Below are positions 10,039-18,852 of a stretch of 64,000 nucleotides of DNA, piece after piece. The DNA lies in the NCBI GenBank assembly GCA_902494195.1, contig CABUSH010000008.1, positions 1-64,000 on the forward strand, written 5' to 3'. Both the position numbers and the translations under genes were made by a program. Position 1 is the stretch's first letter; every line of letters starts with the position of its first letter. The notes beneath the pieces are model-generated. The model ran no database searches and was not told the DNA's origin. It saw only the letters and a program-made list of their open reading frames with translations. Source of the stretch: an uncultured Collinsella sp. Its GTDB lineage: Bacteria; Actinomycetota; Coriobacteriia; Coriobacteriales; Coriobacteriaceae.

Positions 10039-12870
10039 CTACTCCCCCAGCAGGGCCTTCTCGGGCGTGATGGGCAGCGAGCGAACCTGATGGCCGGTGG
10101 CGTGCGCCACGGCCGAGGCCACGGCGGCGAGCGGCGTGTTGATGACGACCTCGCCGATCGACTTGGCGCCAAACGGGCCCGTCGGCTCGTAGCTCGGCTC
10201 AAAGGCCACGCGAATGCTGCCGATATCCAGGCGCGTGGGCAGCTTGTAGCTCATAAAGTTACCGGTGCGCAGGCGGCCGCGATCATCGTGCTCGACGATC
10301 TCGTAGAGCGCGTGACCGATACCCTGGGCAATGCCGCCCTCGGCCTGGACGCGCGCAAGCGCCTCGTTGATCACGGTGCCGCAGTCAACGGCAGCGGCGT
10401 AATCCACCACGGTCACCTTGCCGGTGGCCTTGTCGACCTCGACCTCGGCAATGCCGGCCATAAACGGCGGAGGCGAAACGGGCAGGCAGGCAGAGGCATG
10501 CGAGGTGAGCGCGTCGCCGCCCGCGATGTTCTTTACGCACAGGTTGGCAAAGTCGCGCAGCGTGAGGTAGCGGTTCTGCTCGCGCGCGGCACGTTCGTCG
10601 GACAGGCGCACGTACTGACCATCAAAGACCACATCGGCGGCGTCCACATCCCACATCTGGGCGGCCTTGGCGCAGATCTTCTCGCGCAGCTCCGTCGCGG
10701 CGTTCTTGGCTGCCAGGCCCGTCACGTACGTGCCCGAGCTCGCGTACGAGCCAGCGTCGAACGGCGACACGTCGGTGTCCACGCCGCGTACCACAATGAG
10801 CGAGCTCTCCACGCCCAGCTCCTCGGCGGCAATCTGCGCCAGGATCGTGTCGACGCCCATGCCGTTATCGGTGGCGCCGGTGCCGATGGTAATGAAGCCA
10901 TCCTCTTCCAGGCGCATGTCGATGCCGGCGATATCCACGTTGGAAATGCCCGATCCCTGCATGGTGAGCGCACAGCCCAGAGCACGCACGCGGTCGCCCA
11001 GGTCCACGGCCAGCGGCTTGTCGCGCCAACCGATCATGTCCATCGCGCGCAGCAGGCAGCGGTCGAGCGCACAGGCGTTGAGCTTCTCGTTGTAGTACTG
11101 CGGCATGATCTCGCCCTCGCGCACGATGTTCTTAAGGCGCAGGTCGGCGGGGTCCATGTGCAGCATGTCGGCGAGCTCGTTGACGGCGCTCTCCACGGCA
11201 AACTGGCCCTGGGTGGCACCGTAGCCGCGATACGCGCCGCCGCGGTTGGTATTGGTGTAGACGGCGTCCCACCTAAAGCGGCTCGCCTTCACGTGGTTGT
11301 AGATGGGCAGGCTCTTGTGACCCGAAAGGCCGATCGTCGTGGTAGCGTGCTCGCCGTACGCGCCGGCGTTAGACAGCGTGTGAAGATAGATGGCCGTGAT
11401 GGTGCCGTCGTTCATGGCGCCCAGCTTAACGGTCATCTGCATCTGATGGCGCGAGTTGCCCGCGGTGATGGTCTCCTCGCGGGTGTAGCAGCAGTAGCTC
11501 GGACGGCCGGTCTGCTGGGTAACGAATGCCACGAAGATCTCGCAGCAGCCCGTCTGCTTGGAGCCAAAGCCGCCGCCGATGCGCGGCTTGATGACCTGCA
11601 CCTGCGACTGCGGAATGTCGAGCGACTGCGCGACCATGCGGCGCACGTGGAAGGGCACCTGCGTGGAGGTGGTCACCGAAATGCGGCCGAAGGCGTCGGT
11701 CGTCGCGAAGGCACGGAAGGTCTCCATGGGCGCGGTCTGGGTAGCCTGGCTGGTGTAGGTGCGCTCAAAGACGATGTCGCTCTGGGCGAAGGCCTCGTCC
11801 AAGTCGCCAAAATCGCTGGTACCGCTGCACACCAGGTTGCGAGCAACGTCGCCGCCCTGCGGGAACATAAAGGTCACGTCGCCCTCGGGGTGGACAACAA
11901 TGTCGTTATCGAGTGCCTGAGTAAAGTCGAGCAGCGGCTCGAGCACCTCATAGTCGACCTTGATGAGCTTGAGCGCCTTGTCGGCGGCCTCCTCAGTCTC
12001 GGCGGCGACGATCGCCACCTCCTCGTTTTGGTAACGGACGAGGTTCTCGAGAATCAGGCGGTCGTAGGGACTCGGCTGCGGATAGCTCTGGCCGGCAATG
12101 GTAAAGCGCCGCTTGGGCACGTCCTCGTAGGTGTAGACGCCCACGACGCCGGGCACCTTCAGGGCGCGCAACGTATCGATGGAGCGAATCTTGGCGCGGG
12201 CATAGGGGCTGCGCTTGAGTTTGACGATGAGCGCACCGGCGGGCACCATATCGCCGGTGTAGACGGGACGACCCTCGAGCAGGGCCTTCGAGTCCCTCTT
12301 GGGCTGCTTGTGGGTGATCTGCTTGTACGAGACGCCATCGCAGCTGGTGTCGTTGACCGGCAGCTCGGGCATCTCAAAGCCCACCTGAACGCCGAACTCG
12401 TTGAGGAAGCGGACAATGGCGCGCAGCTGGCTCTCGTAGCCGCTGCAACGGCAGAGGTTGCCGGCGAGCTGGCGCGAGAGCTCCTCGCGCGTGGCGACGA
12501 GGCTCGGGTCCTCCTTGGCGGCGCGGGCAAGCGCCAGCACGTTCATGATGAGGCCGGGGGCGCAAAAACCGCACTGCTCGGCGCCTTCGGCAGCCATAGC
12601 GCGGGCAAGCGCCTCGGACTCGGCCTTAAGGCCCTCAAGCGTGGTGATGGAGCGGCCCTCAACACGGGCGGCGGGAACCGAGCAGCTCAGCACCGGATCG
12701 CCGTCGAGCCACACCGTGCACAGGCCGCAGTTGGTGGTTTCGCAGGCGCAGCGCACCGACGCGCAACCCTGCTCGCGCAGCAGCGCAAAGAGCATGGTGT
12801 CGGAGGCAATCTGAACCTTGACCTTACGGCCGTTGAGCGTAAAGGAAAGATCGATGAGTTTGGCAGCCAT
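10039..12870 (-). CDS. Molybdenum hydroxylase, fused [2Fe-2S] and Moco subunit (xanthine dehydrogenase family)
   Basis: Probable hydroxylase of purines, N-heterocycles or aldehydes; the substrate is not deducible. The 943-residue protein begins with a [2Fe-2S] ferredoxin-like domain (CETTNCGLC near 43-52, then the helical domain with EQCGFCAPGLIM and NLCRCSGYESQL), joined directly to the large Moco domain (aldehyde oxidase/xanthine dehydrogenase). Moco motifs include IGGGFGSKQTG, GGAYRGYGATQGQ and GAKSIGEVVINTP, whose Glu is the expected catalytic base. In most relatives these two units are separate genes. The start overlaps the stop codon of the upstream FAD subunit by one base (TAATG), so translation is coupled. 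Confidence 0.88.
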   Translation of the reverse strand: MAAKLIDLSFTLNGRKVKVQIASDTMLFALLREQGCASVRCACETTNCGLCTVWLDGDPVLSCSVPAARVEGRSITTLEGLKAESEALARAMAAEGAEQCGFCAPGLIMNVLALARAAKEDPSLVATREELSRQLAGNLCRCSGYESQLRAIVRFLNEFGVQVGFEMPELPVNDTSCDGVSYKQITHKQPKRDSKALLEGRPVYTGDMVPAGALIVKLKRSPYARAKIRSIDTLRALKVPGVVGVYTYEDVPKRRFTIAGQSYPQPSPYDRLILENLVRYQNEEVAIVAAETEEAADKALKLIKVDYEVLEPLLDFTQALDNDIVVHPEGDVTFMFPQGGDVARNLVCSGTSDFGDLDEAFAQSDIVFERTYTSQATQTAPMETFRAFATTDAFGRISVTTSTQVPFHVRRMVAQSLDIPQSQVQVIKPRIGGGFGSKQTGCCEIFVAFVTQQTGRPSYCCYTREETITAGNSRHQMQMTVKLGAMNDGTITAIYLHTLSNAGAYGEHATTTIGLSGHKSLPIYNHVKASRFRWDAVYTNTNRGGAYRGYGATQGQFAVESAVNELADMLHMDPADLRLKNIVREGEIMPQYYNEKLNACALDRCLLRAMDMIGWRDKPLAVDLGDRVRALGCALTMQGSGISNVDIAGIDMRLEEDGFITIGTGATDNGMGVDTILAQIAAEELGVESSLIVVRGVDTDVSPFDAGSYASSGTYVTGLAAKNAATELREKICAKAAQMWDVDAADVVFDGQYVRLSDERAAREQNRYLTLRDFANLCVKNIAGGDALTSHASACLPVSPPPFMAGIAEVEVDKATGKVTVVDYAAAVDCGTVINEALARVQAEGGIAQGIGHALYEIVEHDDRGRLRTGNFMSYKLPTRLDIGSIRVAFEPSYEPTGPFGAKSIGEVVINTPLAAVASAVAHATGHQVRSLPITPEKALLGE

Positions 12871-13784
12871 TAGCGCACCTCGCTAGAATCGACGCCGGGC
12901 ACGCGGCGGCAGGAATACTCGTCCGTGGCAAACTTAGGAACTTGCACGGTCTCGAGCTCGCGGGCAAGCGCGGCCGAAAGCTCAATGCCGGCAGCGCGAC
13001 GCACAGCCTGGACGGCAAGCGGGGCCGAGATGCGGCGGCGGTAGTCGGCCGAGCCCCACAGGTTGGTGCCGTAGCTCAGCGAGCGCACGGATGCGGCCAG
13101 GGCGCGAAGCTCGTCCTCGGAAGGCTGATCGGCGGTAAGGCCGCATGCCTCGCCCTGCAGCAGGGTCGCGCGCAGCGGACGGGCGCCCACGGTGACATGC
13201 CAGCTGTTGTCCCACCAGGCGGCGGTGACGTTTAAGGAGGGGAAGTCGGTCGCGGCCTTGCGCACGGCCTCGTAGCTCGCGCGGTAGTCGTGTTTAACGA
13301 CCACGATGTGCTCGATCACGTCGCGCACGTAACCCATGTCCACGAACTCGGCGAGCGGCACGCGGCCGGCGCCCGTCAGCTCAACGTAAGAATCAAGCGC
13401 GAGGAAGGCGGAGAGCACGTCCGAGAAGCCAAAGCGGCCGTAAATGCTGCCGCCCACCGTGGCGGTATTGCGCAGCTGCACGCCCACGATATCGTGGACG
13501 GCGAACTCAAAGACATGGTTGACAAGCGCGTTGAGCTCGGCATGGCGCTCGAGCTGGCGCAGGGTACACATGGCACCGATGCGAAACTCGGTCTCGGTCT
13601 CCTCGATCTGATCGAGTCCGCAGGCCGAAAGGTCAATCGCCGTCGCTACGCGACGCGAACCCAGGCGCATCCAGATGCCACCGCCCACAATCTTGTTGTT
13701 GCGGTTCTTCTGTAAGAGCTCATAGGCTTCGGCCGCGTTTCCAACACGGACGTAGGTACCGAACTTGAGCACGTTCTCCCCCAT
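12870..13784 (-). CDS. Molybdenum hydroxylase, FAD-binding subunit
   Basis: Medium subunit passing electrons from the iron-sulfur clusters through FAD to an acceptor. The 304-residue protein has the FAD_binding_5 motifs in slightly altered form: IVGGGIWMRLG near 33-43 (where AGGT followed by L/M is usual) and ATVGGSIYGRFGFSD, corresponding to the TIGGN pyrophosphate loop. The C-terminal half is the CO-dehydrogenase flavoprotein C-terminal domain. The start ATG 13784 is preceded by GAAGAGATGGGG. It is the first gene of a two-gene operon with the fused Fe-S/Moco subunit. Confidence 0.85.
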   Translation of the reverse strand: MGENVLKFGTYVRVGNAAEAYELLQKNRNNKIVGGGIWMRLGSRRVATAIDLSACGLDQIEETETEFRIGAMCTLRQLERHAELNALVNHVFEFAVHDIVGVQLRNTATVGGSIYGRFGFSDVLSAFLALDSYVELTGAGRVPLAEFVDMGYVRDVIEHIVVVKHDYRASYEAVRKAATDFPSLNVTAAWWDNSWHVTVGARPLRATLLQGEACGLTADQPSEDELRALAASVRSLSYGTNLWGSADYRRRISAPLAVQAVRRAAGIELSAALARELETVQVPKFATDEYSCRRVPGVDSSEVR

Positions 13785-13880
13785 CTCTTCACTTGTCCAG
13801 TACCTTTAAGTGTACCAAACGAGGGGGCATAGCTCGTGTCGGGACAAAATGAACCGTTTTCCTCCGTCGCATGCTGATCA

Positions 13881-13914
13881 AAAAAGGCTCCCAGCCAAGA
13901 TGACTGGGAGCCTT
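13881..13914 (-). terminator. Terminator of gdhA
   Basis: AAGGCTCCCAG with its complement CTGGGAGCCTT (13884-13894/13904-13914), an 11-bp stem followed on the minus strand by a T-run (TTTTT then GATC), 26 nt after the gdhA stop codon. Confidence 0.9.
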
Positions 13915-13939
13915 CTGCGATGCTATATCGAGCGAAGAT

Positions 13940-15295
13940 TTAGCAGACGCCCTGGGCGAGCATGGCGTCGGCGACCTTCAGGAAGCCGGCGATATTGGCA
14001 CCCATGACGAAGTTGCCCTCCTCGCCGTACTCCTTGGCGGTGTCGTCCACGTTGTGGAACATGCCGCGCATGAGCTGCTCGAGCTTGCCGTCGACCTCCT
14101 CGAAGGTCCAAGACAGGTGCTCGGCGTTCTGGCTCATCTCCAGGCCGGACACGAGCACGCCGCCGGCGTTGGCAGCCTTACCGGGCATAAAGGCGACGCC
14201 GTTCTTCTGGAAGTAGGTCGTGGCCTCGATGGTCGTGGGCATGTTCGCGCCCTCGCCGACCACCTTGCAGCCGTTGGCGACGAGCGCCTGGGCGTCCTCG
14301 AGCAGCAGCGTGTTCTCGCGAGCGCAGGGCAGCGCGATGTCGCAGGGCAGCTGCCACACGCCGCGGCCGTCGCCCTCGTGCCACACGGCGTTGGGCTTCT
14401 CGTCGACGTACATAGCGAGCGTAACGCCCTTGTCGTGGCCGGAGCGCTTCTTGTTGTAGACGTGCTCGAGCACGGTGTAGTCGATGCCGTCGGGATCCTC
14501 GACCCAGCCATGGGTGTCGGAGCAGGCCAGTACCTTGCCGCCGAGCTGGGCGACCTTCTGGACCGCGTAGATGGCAACGTTACCGGAGCCGTGAACGACG
14601 ACGTTCTTGCCCTCGAAGGAGTCACCGCGGCTCTTGAGGTACTCGTCCACAAAGTAGACCAGACCGTAACCGGTGGCCTCGGTACGGGCGAGCGAGCCGC
14701 CAAAGGAGAGGCCCTTGCCGGTAAGGACGCCGGTCCACTCGTTGGTCAGGCGCTTGTACTGACCGAACAGGTAGGCAACCTCGCGGCCGCCAACGCCCAG
14801 GTCGCCGGCGGGAACGTCGGTGTTGGGGCCGATGTGGCGATAGAGCTCGGTCATGAAGGACTGGCAGAAGTGCATGATCTCGTTGTTGGACTTGCCCTTG
14901 GGGTCAAAGTCGGAGCCGCCCTTGCCGCCGCCCATGGGAAGGGTGGTCAGGCTGTTCTTGAGGATCTGCTCCAGGCCCAGGAACTTGAGCATGCCCAGGG
15001 TGACCGTCGGGTTAAAGCGCAGGCCGCCCTTGTAGGGTCCAATGGCAGAGTTGAACTCGACGCGGTAACCGCGGTTGACCTGGACCTTGCCCTGGTCGTC
15101 GACCCAGGGGACGCGGAACATAACGATGCGCTCGGGCTCGACGAGGCGCTCAAGCAGGGCGGCCTCCTCGTACTCGGGATGGGCGTCGAGCGCCGGCTGG
15201 ATGGTGCCGAGGATCTCGGTCGCGGCCTGGATGAACTCAGGCTGCTCGGGATAGCGGGCCTTGAGCTCGTCGAGAACTTTCTGCGTGTAGCTCAT
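13940..15295 (-). CDS. gdhA: NADP-type glutamate dehydrogenase
   Basis: Catalyses reductive amination of 2-oxoglutarate to glutamate, the ammonium-assimilating reaction. The protein of about 451 residues matches the hexameric small GDH type: the substrate-site segment PMGGGKGGSDFDPKGKS with catalytic Lys, GPNTDVPAGDLGVGGREVAYL, and the Rossmann motif HGSGNVAIYAVQK. ATG 15295 is chosen because GGAGG precedes it by 5 nt; upstream in-frame codons lack this signal. It is a single-gene unit with its own terminator. Confidence 0.95.
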   Translation of the reverse strand: MSYTQKVLDELKARYPEQPEFIQAATEILGTIQPALDAHPEYEEAALLERLVEPERIVMFRVPWVDDQGKVQVNRGYRVEFNSAIGPYKGGLRFNPTVTLGMLKFLGLEQILKNSLTTLPMGGGKGGSDFDPKGKSNNEIMHFCQSFMTELYRHIGPNTDVPAGDLGVGGREVAYLFGQYKRLTNEWTGVLTGKGLSFGGSLARTEATGYGLVYFVDEYLKSRGDSFEGKNVVVHGSGNVAIYAVQKVAQLGGKVLACSDTHGWVEDPDGIDYTVLEHVYNKKRSGHDKGVTLAMYVDEKPNAVWHEGDGRGVWQLPCDIALPCARENTLLLEDAQALVANGCKVVGEGANMPTTIEATTYFQKNGVAFMPGKAANAGGVLVSGLEMSQNAEHLSWTFEEVDGKLEQLMRGMFHNVDDTAKEYGEEGNFVMGANIAGFLKVADAMLAQGVC

Positions 15296-15509
15296 GCTTC
15301 CTCCAATTGATGGAAAAGAAAAATGTCGGTCGCGGCACCCCATGCGCCGCGAACTTTATCGAGTATGGATAATATCGCACTGTTGCAGCAAAGTTTCGCA
15401 TAAGCCGACGAGCAGATGTTTCGTTTTGATTACGATGCAGGTAGATGCGTTTTTGAGAGCCTGACGTACAAATCGCGTGTTTCGAAGCTGTTTCGTCCAC
15501 ATGTTCCAA

Positions 15510-15544
15510 ACCACCACATTGGGGACAGACACCTTTGTGGTGGT
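15510..15544 (-). terminator. Hairpin after the first DUF3343 gene
   Basis: ACCACCAC and GTGGTGGT (15510-15517/15537-15544) form an 8-bp stem just past the DUF3343 stop codon. No strong T-run follows (TTGG). The 257-bp gap between this gene and gdhA otherwise holds only the gdhA leader and its presumed promoter. Confidence 0.35.
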
Positions 15545-15552
15545 GTTGGTGG

Positions 15553-15948
15553 TTAGAGGACGAGCTGATGGTAGTCGGCGGGGGTTATGTGGCCCTCGGT
15601 GGCGGCGCGGAAGGCGGCGAGGGCATCGCCCGAGAACGGCATGGCCCAGCACAGCCCGCAGCCGGCGGTGATGGAGCCGGGCAGTGGCATGATGCGCCCG
15701 GGCACGCCGGCGGCAAGACACAGCTGTTCGCATTCCATCACATCGAAAGTGCTGTCAAACGACACGATAATCTTGCGCTCGTGGTCGAGGGCATCACCGG
15801 ACGGGCCTTCGCGGTGTGCATCACGATACGCCGCGGCGGCCGCTTCCTCTTCCGCAGTATGTCCACAGCCACCGCAACCGCAGGTACAGGGTTCGGACCC
15901 GTCGCAAGTGCAAGGTTCTCCCGTGTCGGGACAAATATCGTGAGACAT
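15553..15948 (-). CDS. DUF3343 (putative Se/S carrier-like) protein with Cys-rich N-terminus
   Basis: Small cytoplasmic protein of about 131 residues. The C-terminal half matches the family PF11823 (putative Se/S carrier protein-like), with the conserved pattern CEQLCLAAGVPGR, then PLPGSITAGCGLCW. The N-terminal 40 residues add about eight cysteines (CPDTGEPCTC, PCTCGCGGCGH), which look like a metal- or chalcogen-binding tail absent from the paralog at 42799-43050. ATG 15948 is favoured by GGGAGTTGCC directly upstream. It is downstream of mobA and tRNA-Sec. A selenium- or sulfur-handling role follows from family and context, not from known biochemistry. Confidence 0.75.
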   Translation of the reverse strand: MSHDICPDTGEPCTCDGSEPCTCGCGGCGHTAEEEAAAAAYRDAHREGPSGDALDHERKIIVSFDSTFDVMECEQLCLAAGVPGRIMPLPGSITAGCGLCWAMPFSGDALAAFRAATEGHITPADYHQLVL

Positions 15949-15963
15949 GGCAACTCCCATCGT

Positions 15964-16596
15964 CTAGGCGAGTAACTCGGCCGCCGTAAACTCCTCGGGC
16001 GTATTGACGTTTTCGAAGCAGAGCGTCGAGCCCGCGGCCTTAACAATCTGCGGCTCATCAATATAACCGGCCTGAACGCGATTGATCAGGCAGCGAATGC
16101 GCTGTCGGTCGCAGGAGAGCAGCTCTTGGGCAACCGGCGCACAAGCGTCACGGCGCCAGACGGCGCAAAGCGGCTCAATCCCCCGCTCCTCGCGCGGCAC
16201 GCACACATCGAGCGCCTCGGCCTCAACACGATCGGCAAGCGCGCCGATCAGTTCTGGTGAGACGAACGGCATATCGCAGGCGACGATGGCCACGAGCGGC
16301 AATCGGGCCGCGGCCAACGAGCTCGCGATGCCGCGCATGGCGCCCGCCGAGCCTTCAAGGTCCGCCACCACACGCGGCACCAAGCCGCCAAACGCGCGCT
16401 CCTCAAGATAGGCAAGCTCGCTGGGACGCGACGTCGTCACGACCAACTCGCCGGCAACTGGCGCCAGCCGGCCCAGCACACGCTCGATGAGCGGCTCGCC
16501 GCAAAACGCCATGCGAGCCTTATCACAGCCCATGCGCGAGGACAGCCCACCCGCTTGGACGACACAAGAAAGATCGGCACGTCTTACGGTAGTCAT
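15964..16596 (-). CDS. mobA: Molybdenum cofactor guanylyltransferase
   Basis: Attaches GMP to Mo-molybdopterin, giving the guanine dinucleotide form used by DMSO-reductase-family enzymes such as FdhF. The 210-residue protein carries the nucleotidyltransferase motif VQAGGLSSRMGCDKARM near 12-28 and the metal-binding IVACDMPFVSPEL. ATG 16596 is chosen because GGAGGTG lies 9 nt upstream. Longer reading frames would run into the tRNA-Sec terminator and tRNA. It lies between tRNA-Sec and the DUF3343 gene, close to the Mo/Se enzymes it serves. Confidence 0.9.
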   Translation of the reverse strand: MTTVRRADLSCVVQAGGLSSRMGCDKARMAFCGEPLIERVLGRLAPVAGELVVTTSRPSELAYLEERAFGGLVPRVVADLEGSAGAMRGIASSLAAARLPLVAIVACDMPFVSPELIGALADRVEAEALDVCVPREERGIEPLCAVWRRDACAPVAQELLSCDRQRIRCLINRVQAGYIDEPQIVKAAGSTLCFENVNTPEEFTAAELLA

Positions 16597-16689
16597 ACGG
16601 CAAAACACCTCCATCGGCACGTTCAAAACCCAACGCACGGGATCAGTTACCGTAGACGGCATGACAGGCGACACGGCGGACCCGTACAA

Positions 16690-16743
16690 AAACAAAACAG
16701 CGCCTTTGCGGCACGCAGCAAGACCGCGAGCACAAAAGCGCTG
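16690..16743 (-). terminator. Terminator downstream of tRNA-Sec
   Basis: CAGCGCTTTTGTG pairs with CGCAAAGGCGCTG (minus strand, 16743-16731 with 16710-16698, including G-U pairs), followed by TTTTGTTTTTG. It begins 9 nt after the tRNA-Sec CCA end. Confidence 0.75.
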
Positions 16744-16751
16744 GTAGCGTA

Positions 16752-16848
16752 TGGCGGGAACGTATGTGAATCGAACACATCCAAGACGTTTTGCACGCCT
16801 CGCAACGGTTTTGAGGACCGCGGAGCCCACCGGAGCCCATCCGTTCCC
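16752..16848 (-). tRNA. selC: Selenocysteine tRNA (anticodon UCA)
   Basis: A 97-nt tRNA with the features of tRNA-Sec: 8-bp acceptor built on GGGAACGG, a long extra arm, anticodon loop CCTCAAA with anticodon TCA in stem CGGT/ACCG, T-arm GATGTGTTCGATTCACAT, discriminator G and encoded CCA at 16752-16754. It lies 36 nt downstream of selB on the same strand. It reads the in-frame UGA codons in fdhF and selD. Confidence 0.95.
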
Positions 16849-16884
16849 AAGTGCGGCGGTATTTTACCAAACCGAGCAGCCAAT

Positions 16885-18852
16885 CTAGCGCAGGGAGCGC
16901 AGGCCGCCGGCATCCTTGTCGAGCGCCGTAAAGCGCACGGCATCCAGGTGCTCCAAGATGCTGATGGCGCGTTTGCGCGACACGCCCAGGGCCTCGCGCA
17001 GCACGCTCGTGGTGGCAGCGCCGCCGGCTGCCTCAATGGCGGTGGCGACGAGTTCGCGTGCATGGGCCTCGGCGGCAGCGGACAGGGCAACGTCGCGCTC
17101 GACCTTAACGATAGAGCGATTGAGCGAAAGCTCGCGCAGGGCGCGCGTCATGGTGTCGCGATCAAGCTGCAGCTGCTCGCCCACCTCGGGAAGCGCCGGT
17201 GCATCCAGGCCAGCCTCGTCAAGCAGCGCGACGATGCGCTCGCAAGCCTCTCGCACCACGCGTGCCGCCGCGGCGGCCGAATGCGGATCGAATACCTCGG
17301 CGCCCTCGGCGGCGCACACGCTACGCGAGCAGCCCTCGGCAATTAGAGCCGCGGCAACGCCTTCATCAGCGGCAGGCCACGCAGCATGGGCAACGGCGCC
17401 AGGCGTAAAGCCCGTTTCCTTGGGGGCCGCCGCGTGCATGGCTGACAGGGTCGCCGCCAGCATACCCATCGCGGCATCGAGCGCGGAAGCATCTGCATAC
17501 AGCGAGCCATCCGAGCCAACAAGCGCGCAAGCAGCGCCCTGCGCCACCAACCCACGCAGCGCGGCATCGGCCTCGCCGACGCCAAGATCCAAAGCCTCGG
17601 CAACATCAACCGTCGTAACCGGCAGCGTCTGCAGCGCCAGCCATGCGCCCACACCGCCCACGATATCGCCGGACTCGAGCGCCGTATACAGCGCACGCTC
17701 CCCTTCAGCAAGCTCGCGCGAGCGACGGCAGCGCGAAAGCAGCACGCGCCCGCCGCCAATAAGCATCACGGGCGAATAGGACAGCACCACGGCATGGTCT
17801 CCGGCGCGCAGCGGCAGTGGCTCCTCCAGGCGCACCTGCACGGTACGGGTCTCGCCCACCGCCATGGGGGCCTCACCCTCCAAAAGCATGATGCGGCCGA
17901 CGACCTCGGCCGTGCCGGCCATCACATGCACGCGCGCGCCCGACTCGAGCACGCGCGGCTTGGCGCCCTCGCGGCCCAGGTAGGTGAACGTCATCATAAA
18001 GCGCAACGTCTGACCAAAGCGGTCCGCCACGCCCAGCATCTCGCCGCGGTCAAGTGCCGCGACACCGTCACCAACCAGGTTGAGCGCCACGCGTTGCCCA
18101 GGCAGTGCTCGCGGCGTATCGCCATGCACCTGAATCCCGCGCACGCGACAAACCGTACGCGACGGCAAAGCCATCAACTCGTCGCCCACCGCAACCGGCG
18201 CATCGTGCAGCGTTCCCGTCACGACAGTGCCGACGCCCCTGATCGTAAAGCAGCGGTCGATGGGCAGACGCGGTGCGGCATCGGTGAGCTCAGCACGAGC
18301 ACGGCAGGCATCCCAGCAAGCGGCAACCTGCTCGTCGAGCGTAGCCAGCAGGCCATCGATCCCCGCGCCAGTCTTGGACGACACGGGCACGATCGGCGCG
18401 CCTGCAAACACGGTACCTGACAAAAAGTCATCGACATCGAGCTCGGCAAGCTCGGTCATCTCGGCGTCGGCCAGATCACACATCGTCAGCGCGACCACCA
18501 TATGCGTGACGCCCAGCAGCTCCAGCACATGCACGTGCTCGCGGGTCTGCGGCATCACGCCCTCGACGGCCGAAACCACCAGCACGGCCACGTCGATGCC
18601 CGTGGCACCCTGCACCATGGCGCGCAGGTAATGCGCATGGCCCGGCACGTCGACCAGGCCAACGATCTTGCCACTCGGCAGCGCCAGCTCGCCAAAGCCA
18701 AGCTCCACGGTCATACCGCGACGGCGCTCAACATCCAGACGGTCGGGATTCTTGCCGGTCAGCGCCTCAATCAGTGCCGACTTACCGTGGTCGACGTGGC
18801 CCGCCGTGCCAACGATAACGGGACACTCCACCAGCGCCTGAACCTCACTCAT
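16885..18852 (-). CDS. selB: Selenocysteine-specific elongation factor SelB
   Basis: GTPase that delivers Sec-tRNA to ribosomes paused at a UGA with a SECIS hairpin. The 655-residue protein opens with an EF-Tu-like GTPase domain (GTAGHVDHGKSALIEALTG at about 15-33, switch region RRRGMTVELGFG, G3 DVPGH), followed by beta-barrel domains and C-terminal winged helices (about 400-655) that bind SECIS. Its 5' end overlaps selA by 4 nt (ATGA), indicating translational coupling, and tRNA-Sec follows its stop codon. Confidence 0.95.
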   Translation of the reverse strand: MSEVQALVECPVIVGTAGHVDHGKSALIEALTGKNPDRLDVERRRGMTVELGFGELALPSGKIVGLVDVPGHAHYLRAMVQGATGIDVAVLVVSAVEGVMPQTREHVHVLELLGVTHMVVALTMCDLADAEMTELAELDVDDFLSGTVFAGAPIVPVSSKTGAGIDGLLATLDEQVAACWDACRARAELTDAAPRLPIDRCFTIRGVGTVVTGTLHDAPVAVGDELMALPSRTVCRVRGIQVHGDTPRALPGQRVALNLVGDGVAALDRGEMLGVADRFGQTLRFMMTFTYLGREGAKPRVLESGARVHVMAGTAEVVGRIMLLEGEAPMAVGETRTVQVRLEEPLPLRAGDHAVVLSYSPVMLIGGGRVLLSRCRRSRELAEGERALYTALESGDIVGGVGAWLALQTLPVTTVDVAEALDLGVGEADAALRGLVAQGAACALVGSDGSLYADASALDAAMGMLAATLSAMHAAAPKETGFTPGAVAHAAWPAADEGVAAALIAEGCSRSVCAAEGAEVFDPHSAAAAARVVREACERIVALLDEAGLDAPALPEVGEQLQLDRDTMTRALRELSLNRSIVKVERDVALSAAAEAHARELVATAIEAAGGAATTSVLREALGVSRKRAISILEHLDAVRFTALDKDAGGLRSLR

